Part shown: piece after piece, positions 56,425 through 64,000 of the stretch
How the letters are laid out: every line of letters begins with the position of its first letter
Position numbering within the stretch: position 1 is the stretch's first letter
Source of the DNA: Cladorhizidae sp. MBARI D1340-BT2
Taxonomy: Eukaryota; Porifera; Demospongiae; Poecilosclerida; Cladorhizidae
Reading direction: 5' to 3'
Length of the DNA stretch: 64,000 nt
Assembly: GCA_028752905.1 (NCBI GenBank)
Contig: JAQNBH010000007.1
Location: 44,319,588-44,383,587 of the forward strand
The notes under the pieces: generated by a model
The model's database searches: none
What the model was told of the DNA's origin: nothing
Seen by the model: only the letters and a program-made list of their open reading frames with translations
Translations under genes and position numbers: made by a program

Positions 56425-59400
56425 TCAGCGAATGCTTCCAGGTGTTAAAGTCTTTGACTTAATAAGCAGTCGAAATTTGCGTGGAATGGACTTCTTGGCA
56501 GTGATATTACCTTCCTCTCCGATGGCATGAAGCACCCGAGTCTTGTCGCATGCAAACATGCCCATCATTTGTTCTCTGGACTGCTTCAAAACTAGAGGAA
56601 GAATTTGCATGGAAATATGTATTATAAAATAGGCCTCAATTTTCATATTTTGTTTATGTTTTCATGTGTCCGAGTATTAGTGATGTGAGGGCCTAATTAG
56701 TGTTAAGTGACATGCATTCCTATAAGGTCCTTGTGCTTCAGGCTTGTAAGAAATGTCCACATCATTCAGAAGATGTGTAGTGAAATGTGGCCAATTAATT
56801 TATTTTTTACCACCTTTAACCAGCCTTGATTAATGAGGTCAGGAGCAATCTGGGCCAATATTCATTTTAGAAATGAAGAATACCCCCACAAGTGTGCTTT
56901 GAGTCATCTCACTAAAGTGTTAAACTTCAGACTATTTTCTTAATCATGCCATAAAGGTTGTCATGCCAACACATTTGAAACAAGCAGAGTAAAATTAAAC
57001 AGCAAAATATGATGCTGCTATTTTTGACATTACAATTAATATTTGGGTAACAATTCTTATTCCATTTTACTTGAAACTCGAACAACAACCACTCAACCTG
57101 ACCTCTAAGGTCACATGTGTTCAGGGACCTTAGTGTTAATGATGTACAAATTAGGCTACGTACATGATAATACATGATGTGCCTGATGTTGGATATTTGT
57201 AGTATGTGTACAAGAGTTGTGTATATTCACCCTCCCCAGGAAGAAGCTCATCCTCAATTTCAGTAACCCCAGTGATCCAGTGCAGATGCTGCCTCTGTGG
57301 GTAACACCTGGTACTGTCGGAACTGGTGGTGGTGCACGCCCATGTTCCATGCTTGGTGCCCCATTGTGTGGTGGACTCAGTCCATTGTGAAGTCGCACTG
57401 GCTTGTGTGTAGCCATGACACATGATGATGCAGGTGATTCGTAAAGACAAGTTTTTGTTGGCAATCTTGATGCTCACTAAACTCTTGACTGAATTGACTA
57501 CACATTCCCCCTCCCACCTAGGACTCCTCCAAACCTAGGATCCAGCTTCCCTGCTGTAGGGACTAGGACTGAGAGCCATAAAGGTTTCCTAGTATGAAAG
57601 AAGAGGGTGCAGTGATGGTTATAAGACCATTTCTGCTGCCATCTCAAAATGAATGAGTTCTTCAATGTGCAGGATAAGAGGGTTGGGTCAAATGCAGTTA
57701 AACAAAACTGGTTTTGGGTTGCGGCCAGACATTAGGAAGAATGGCAAGATTCCAGTTGAGGAATGACAGAAGTACCATAAGCATACAACACAAGAGGAAG
57801 AGAGCACTCCCAGTCATACTTGTGCATCGACAAATCCTTAACATCTATAGAGGGGATCTGTTGAAGCACTCTATCATACTGCACCCTTCAGGGAGATATG
57901 CACTGGTCCATGACACATTGATACTAGAGTCTGAGTGAGTATAGAGCTCTCAAATTTGCTACCTTGATCTGAATGAAATATGTCTGGGTAACCAAACTAT
58001 GATAATAACTTGGTTAGCTCTCCAGTAATCCGTGGAGCTGTCTGCTCATGGAATTGCATCTGCCCATTTCATGAAATAATCTTGCATGACAAGGAGATAT
58101 TTTGGTTGGTGTTGGCAATGGGAACTTCTAGAATGTCCTCCATTTGCTAACTGGGATGTTTATCAGAGGGGATATTGTGGCATACTGATTTAGATTTCTG
58201 ATACCTGCAGTGTGCTCCACATCCCATGCCATACCAACTTATCCTGCAAATGATCGAGTGTTCTCGTGCCCTCTATGCCCAGCTGTAGAACCATCGTGGT
58301 TATTTATCACTGACTGCTTGTGAAGCCTGGTTGGGAAATAGGTATAGTAACAGCATCGTGCATTAGGCTAGGTGTGTACTCCCTGCAAAGAACACCATCT
58401 TGCACCTTTAGTTGGGTCCAGAACTGTTTATAGCATCCTAGAAGATGCTGTATCCAGATCCTTGCTGCTGGTGGAGTACGAGAACGAGGATGCTATATCC
58501 AGATCCTTGCTGCTGGTGGAGTACGAGAACGAGGATGCTATATCCAGATCCTTGCTGCTGGTGGAGTACGAGACTGTTAGGAAGCTGTATCCAGATCCTT
58601 GCTGCTGGTAGTACGAGACTGTTAGGATGCTGTATCCAGATCCTTGCTGCTGGTGGAGTACGAGACTGTTAGGATGCTGTGTCCAGAATATCCAGATCCT
58701 TGCTGCTGGTGGAGTACGAGACTGTTAGGAAGCTGTATCCAGTCCTTGCTGCTGGTAGTACGAGACTGTTAGGATGCTGTATCCAGATCCTTGCTGCTGG
58801 TGGAGTACGAGACTGTTAGGATGCTGTGTCCAGATCCTTGCTGCTGGTGGAGTACGAGACTGTTAGGATGCTGTATCCAGATCCTTGCTGCTGGTGGAGG
58901 TAGGAGCCCATGCATTCTAAAATGCATTTTCTAGCCAAGAAGCTACTTCTCTAGAAATAGTAAGTTTCGAGATCAGTCATAATTCCACCTTGAGAATTTT
59001 TAATGCTTAGTTTTAACAAAGAAGCCCAAAATGCCAAATTGTATGTTTTGAGCCTTATATTCGCTCAGATCGATTCTTAAGGCAAGGAGATTGAACTTCA
59101 AAGAAACCAACAAAAAAATAGCAAATTTCTTTTGCTCCTCAGTGAGCACTATCCAGATAGCAAGGGCTCCCCCTTCAAGAGAGCAGGTGAACTTGAGTGC
59201 TTGGGATGCTTCATCCCTCCAGTTTGCTTTAAAACAGATGTCAAACATTTTGCACCACTCGGGTCATCCAAGCAAAAAGCCCTGGGAGACTTACATGGCG
59301 GACCTGGAGTACAGTATATACCCAACAACAATTATTAATATTATTCTGCTCAACAACTCTCAGTTGACACAGCAGAGTATAATGACTTTCTCGACGTTAG

Positions 59401-59911
59401 CTTCTCAGCATTTCGGCTAGTCTCTCTTGAGGGCAAGAGTATCTAGCCAGGGGGAAAAATTGATCATCGAGAAAATAATTATTATTCAACCTGACAAGTT
59501 CTAAAAGTGTTAACAAGTCTCTTTCCACTCAGCCTGACCTTTTAGGATGTAGACCATCATTGATTGCAGTGTTAATGATGTACAAATGAATTAGACTATG
59601 TAATGATACATGAGTTGATGTAAAAGCAAGACTTTCTATATACACTTGTATGGGGGTGAGCATGAAGTATGCACTTCAAACAGGTCCACACATGCAGCAC
59701 AAAGCTAATGGGTTGTGATTGCTTAGTGTGTGTGGTCACAAACTAAAGCCACACCCATTTGTGTGCATGTTAGTACGGCTGGGAATAAATTCACACAACA
59801 CATGCACCTCACACTACCCGAGAGGAACTTACCTGACCATCTGAGAGCCTGAGGCATAGTGACCTGACGAAAGGTAGCTGACAATGGCCGAGCTTTCTGG
59901 ATCGTGTGCAT
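56425..59911 (-). CDS. Possible unidentified multi-exon gene on minus strand (incomplete model)
   Basis: Three exon-like pieces share the strand. (a) 59911-59833: ATG, PLSATFRQVTMPQALRWS, then a consensus donor CAG|GTAAGT. (b) A piece ending at about 57231, with QHLHWITGVTEIEDELLPGE before GG|GTGAAT. (c) 56591-56425: acceptor CTCTAG, then QSREQMMGMFACDKTRVLHA, AIGEEGNITAKKSIPRKFRL and a stop. Pieces b and c join in phase; a to b does not with the acceptors seen, so an exon may be missing. Spacing such as PL-x7-MPQ and VLHAIGEEGNI...IP..F faintly recalls CABIT domains (GAREM/THEMIS), but this is a weak guess. Gypsy remnants lie between the pieces. Confidence 0.3.
57090..57175. repeat. Dispersed repeat copy A
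   Basis: Shares CACTCARCCTGACCT, then GTGTTAATGATGTACAAAT and TTAGRCTAYGTA...ATACATGA, with a second copy at about 59526-59615 in the same orientation. The family is unknown. Confidence 0.6.
57930..58350 (-). mobile_element. Ty3/gypsy integrase remnant
   Basis: On minus, HDGSTAGHRGHENT and GMAWDVEH recall the zinc-binding region (H...GH.G..KT...W.GM..DV). Then QDYFMKWADAIP and, further on, YPDIFHSDQGSKFESSILTQ recall the catalytic core (QDYFTKW.EA.P; SDQG..FES). Several stops and frameshifts show it is dead. No LTRs were identified. Confidence 0.72.
58434..58905. repeat. Minisatellite, ~47-bp unit x ~10
   Basis: Units contain ATCCAGATCCTTGCTGCTGG and GTACGAGACTGTTAGGATGC; early copies have GAACGAG in place of GACTGTTAG. 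It lies directly upstream (on minus) of the gypsy integrase remnant. Confidence 0.92.
59080..59265 (-). mobile_element. Possible retrotransposon gag fragment
   Basis: ANWRDEASQALKFTCSLEGG and ALAIWIVLTEEQKKFAIFL fit the W..e..a..L..sL.G.A...W..L......f pattern of gypsy-type Gag. It has the same strand as, and lies upstream of, the integrase remnant, so it may belong to one dead element interrupted by a minisatellite. Confidence 0.4.
59345..59460. repeat. Penelope-type terminal-like fragment
   Basis: On minus it reads GCTAG...GACTAGCCGAAATG, then GTCGAGAAAGTCATTATA. The order (short stem arms, then CGAAA) resembles the edge of the element at 51521-52394. No CTGATGA box was seen in this copy. 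Confidence 0.4.
59526..59615. repeat. Dispersed repeat copy B
   Basis: Second copy of the repeat at 57090-57175, same orientation, with small indels. Confidence 0.6.
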
Positions 59912-60029
59912 GACCGTGAATCACATACACTTAAAGCAAGTGCAGCTATAAACTACATCTGCCAGTGCTGGTTTGGCCTGGATGTTTTTCAGCTGTTCTG
60001 ATATATAGTAGAGACTTCCAATGGGTGTT

Positions 60030-60031
60030 TT

Positions 60032-60078
<47 letters not shown>
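60030..60078. repeat. (GT)n microsatellite
   Basis: Roughly 45 bp of GT repeats with a few interruptions. Confidence 0.95.
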
Positions 60079-60079
<1 letters not shown>

Positions 60080-60339
60080 TGCATTTGTGTATATAAGAAA
60101 CTACATTGATTGTTTCCTTAGTTTGCTCTTGTGTGGCACTAATAATAAACTGCATTCAAGCATGGACATGGTGTAAGAAACACCTGTCAAGCTTGCAAAC
60201 AAGATTTGGTCTGTTCCAACAATATTCTCGCAAATTCCAGCCCTCCCCATTATGCCGAGTAAAAAATACATTTAACATCAATATCAGTGAAACCTAAATG
60301 TAGCATCCTTATTATCACCATCAAAATGACCATCAAATG

Positions 60340-60790
<451 letters not shown>

Positions 60791-61079
60791 TCTATTATAT
60801 ATAGTAAGAGGTTTGTCAATGTAAGAGGTTTGTCAATGTAAGCCACAAACAGTGCTAAGCAGAGTTGATATAGTGACAATTTTGGAATTGGCTGGCCCTA
60901 CTATAGATCCATGTGAATTAAGCATCAGGGACAATGAGGAACTGAGATGAGAGAGGTATATATGAGGTGGAATGCAGATATGTTAATGAGGTGATGACTG
61001 GCAGTTTGTTGGATGGGGTGCTTGACATATGCATTTGTCAATGAGGAGGAACTTTTTATGTCTGCATTTGGAGAGGAAT

Positions 61080-61490
61080 TCAGATCCTTTGTTTAGAGCT
61101 GTTGTTTGATGCATAAGTTATAGCATTTTGATGTGGTTGAGTAGGATAGCGCTCTGTCCATGATGGCCACTCCATGTGTGTTGGTGTCTTTAAGTTTCCA
61201 TATGAATCTAGAGATTTCAGAGCGGTTTCTTTTTTGTCTACATGGTTGAGGGTGGACTTGTGGCTAGTGTAACGTGCCTTGAAAGTTGTGTCGGTGAGCC
61301 CAATGTAGCGATTTTCATCGTGGTAAGTGAAGACAGTAGCTTTGTAGAGGCGAGACAGTTTCCATCCAGTGGACAATCATTTCTTGTTCGGCAGCTGCAC
61401 GTCTTGCTAGGTCCCTGTTGTTAGTTGGAGTTTAGTAGCTGTTTGTTGTGTGCCTTGACGATGCTGTTCATGTTCCTCTGTGATGCTTAA
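61080..61490 (-). mobile_element. Penelope-like retroelement fragment, GIY-YIG end, inverted copy
   Basis: Minus strand encodes a GIY-YIG-like stretch, RYIGLTDTTFKARYTSHKST, preceded by the same linker as the plus copy (AACAGGGACCTAGCAAGACG, CAGCTGC, CTGGATGGAAACTGTCTCGC). It is truncated at both ends and lies head to head with the plus-strand copy starting at about 61495. Confidence 0.75.
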
Positions 61491-61494
61491 GTTG

Positions 61495-62760
61495 CAGTTA
61501 CATTCCTAAAGGATCACAAAGGAAACTTCCAGAGCAAGCCTAGCTGCCGGCTTATTAAGCCAACCAAGTCAGAGAGAGGCCTCACAAGCAAGACCATCCT
61601 CGATCGTGTTAACAATGATGTTCTGTTGAAGAGAGAAGTCTACAACAATGGAAGAACACTTCCTCCGGCATAAAGTGGTTCTCTAACATCCCTCACAAGT
61701 CCAGCCACACCTTTTCATCACCTTCGACATCATCGAGCCTTCAATCACAAAACATCGGCTTTCAGATGACATAGAGTTTGTAAACAACATACCCACATCA
61801 CTGATAAGCAAGCTGGAATCATCCGCCATGCATGTCCACGGGTCAAGAAGAACTTAACTGACCTTAAAATAACCAACTAAATTCAAGTTAATTATTGAGA
61901 AGGTTATTGTAATTCTAGTGACTGAGAGTACATTGAGAGCTAACTGACCTCTTCAACATCACCATGGGGAGTTATGTTACATCCATCTTCCATGCCTTCG
62001 ACCTCCACATCACCTCTTATCCAACAAACATGAAGATCACCAACTTCCTCGATGTGACACCCACCCTTACCAAACGGGTCCTGCAAGCCAAACAGCCAAA
62101 TTCTCTACATCAACAAATCATCCTCCATCTCTAATCAAGCAGCTTCCTCTATCTATCAACAAACAAATCACGAACATCTCAGACTCTGACAGCACCTTCA
62201 ATAAAGCAGCACGAGACTATGAACCCAAAAGCTGTTCACCACAGTGACTGCCAATACCAATCTCCTGCAGCAACAAATAGCACCAACACAACCAGGATAT
62301 CAAGAGGCAGGCAGATCATAGGGGTACCGGCCACCATTCAGTAAAAATGTGAAAAACAACTCAGCAACTCAACCTCATCATGTTCCAGTTCCCAAAAGGC
62401 AGCATATTGCACAAATTATTCAGCGCCAACATTAAGGTCGGCTACTCTTGCCCCAGAAACATGAACAGCATTGTCAAGGCACATAACAAAAAGCTACTAA
62501 CTCCAACCAACAACAGGGACCTAGCAAGACGTGCAGCTGCCGAACAAGAATGATTGTCCACTGGATGGAAACTGTCTCGCCTCATCAGATATCTACAAAG
62601 CTACTGTCTCTACACATCTGTCATGATGAAAAAATACTACATTGGACTCACCGACACAACTTTCAAGGCACATTACACTAGCCACTCTCAACCATGAAGA
62701 CAAAAGAAACATGAAAACTTTTATTAAAGACACCAACACGCAGACAACATGGAATGGTCC
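61495..62760 (+). mobile_element. Penelope-like retroelement remnant, RT to GIY-YIG, truncated
   Basis: In order on plus: TFLKDHKGNF...CRLIKPTKSE (61500-61600, a hallmark of Penelope RT); FITFDIIEPSITKHRLSDDI (61707 on); NITMGSY, then ITNFLDVTPTL (about 61950-62070); SILHKLFSANIKVGYSCPRN, MNSIVKAHNKKLL (62403-62490); and YYIGLTDTTFKAHYTSH (GIY-YIG, 62637-62690). Several frameshifts and a shortened region around RT motifs A to C make it non-functional. 61880-61913 matches the ends of the element at 51521-52394. Confidence 0.8.
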
Positions 62761-64000
62761 ATCACGTACGGAGCAATAACTCAACTACATCAAAACACTT
62801 TAACTTATTCATGACAGAGAAACTCCACATCATCTACTCAGACAAACAATTCCAAACAAATGATCCGAGTTCCTCTTCAAGTGCAGACAACAAGTTCTCA
62901 AAACACACACACACACACACACACATTGACACCTCATCTGTCAATCGCCCAATCTGTCAAACTGTCAATTGACACCTCGTTTACATATCCACCTATCTCT
63001 CATCTCAGTTCCTCAATGTTCCTGATGACTGCTTTAAGCATCACGAGGCGGGTGAGAAAAAAGCTAACACTCACTTTAGCAGCTTCTTAGCATCATAAAT
63101 AGTGTCATCAGTCAATTTTGGCCACAGCAATATTTCGAGCATGCTTTGAACCCTTCGCAAGGTAGTAAGCATGGAGCATAAATACCCATCCGTCTTCAAG
63201 ATTTTGATCTATGAATATATCGCCCCACAGAACTTGCATATACATTCATCATAATATCTGTTCCAGAAGACTCCAAACAGTCCCGTGCATTGCCACCACT
63301 AACCAGTTTCCTAATTTAGCACCGTTTATCTGTGCATACCCAACATCGTATGTCCATTTGCCCTTCAGAAGACTCTAGCATTGCAGCAGAAACTAACCCA
63401 TTTCCTGGTTCAGCACTAATTACTCAGCCAAACAGCCGAAGATCCAGTAAAGGATTGTCACTTCCATAAACACACTTTTGGGTGTGCTATATCCTGTCTA
63501 TGGGTCATCAAGCAGTTGCATATTTTCCATGAAGGCACCAGCTGATTTCCTCAGAACTGTATTCTTGTAACAGTGGTTAACAGACAAAGCTTCAACCAAA
63601 ACAGGAATTGTAGACTTATAATGCATGTGTATAGTGCCTGCCAGCATTACGACCCAGTTTATATATTTTTACCCACTCATATGTAATCTTTTATTACAGG
63701 TGAAGGAAACATCATAAATTCATGCTTTTTGGTAGAGAAGCAGATGAAGATGTCATCTCTAAGGCCACAAAGTTGTGTTGCCATAGCAACGACATTGACC
63801 ACAATGTGGTTTTGTTAACAATAAAGTCTTAAAAACTATTAAAAAATTAATTTAAAATTAATGGAGTAACCTTAAAACTTTACAATGCACTCAACCATAA
63901 CAGTGTATATTGCTGATCATAATTGTAAGACATTTTGTAAGTTTTACATTTATCATTTTTATAAAAATGTTTTCCTTTTCAATATGAAAAAATAAATATC
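62761..64000. other. Right-end region, no recognised gene
   Basis: A short (CA)n lies at 62904-62925. The rest shows no convincing coding motif or element on either strand. Confidence 0.5.

Overview
This window is eukaryotic nuclear DNA from an invertebrate animal. It holds intron-split genes for metazoan protein families, GT-AG splice sites, and degenerate Harbinger, hAT, Penelope-like and Ty3/gypsy elements. An unusually large share of the non-coding sequence is minisatellite: more than 20 arrays with 20-75 bp units. The sequence alone does not fix the species; a sponge or another early-branching marine animal would fit, but that is a guess.

Four protein genes can be reconstructed exon by exon, with reading phase matching across every junction used. 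(1) RBM28/Nop4-type nucleolar RNA-binding protein, minus strand, 13308 down to the left edge, 3' end missing, 6 exons seen. (2) DNM1L/DRP1, the mitochondrial and peroxisomal fission dynamin, minus strand, 15677-13533, intronless, ending only 224 bp before the RBM28 start. (3) ZFC3H1, the zinc-finger scaffold of nuclear poly(A)-tail exosome targeting, plus strand, 15912-38613, 16 exons and about 4014 codons. It is divergent from DNM1L across a 234-bp shared promoter region. (4) A TMTC-family (TMTC4-like) ER O-mannosyltransferase with TPRs, minus strand, 53790-39653, 7 exons, convergent with ZFC3H1. RBM28 (pre-rRNA processing) and ZFC3H1 (nuclear RNA decay) are both nuclear RNA factors, but nothing else links the genes beyond position.

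Region by region: 1-13.3 kb is RBM28, whose introns are mostly minisatellite. 13.5-15.7 kb is DNM1L. 15.9-38.6 kb is ZFC3H1; its intron 7 carries a Harbinger element nested in a minisatellite. 38.6-39.65 kb is a convergent intergenic gap. 39.65-53.8 kb is TMTC, with a 10-kb intron 2 holding a degenerate hAT element nested in a minisatellite and four further arrays. 53.8-64 kb is gene-poor: a possible unidentified minus-strand gene (59.9-56.4 kb), a dead Ty3/gypsy copy, a 0.26-kb trinucleotide microsatellite and an inverted pair of Penelope-like fragments.

The most unusual pattern is that several minisatellites are iterations of a splice site. The units carry donor-like or acceptor-like sequence and abut the true exon edge (RBM28 introns 3, 4 and 5; ZFC3H1 intron 6). 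A second theme is transposons sitting inside minisatellite arrays. A third is a 32-bp array bounded by inverted repeats, whose unit resembles a hammerhead-ribozyme core and whose flank recurs inside the Penelope-like fragment.
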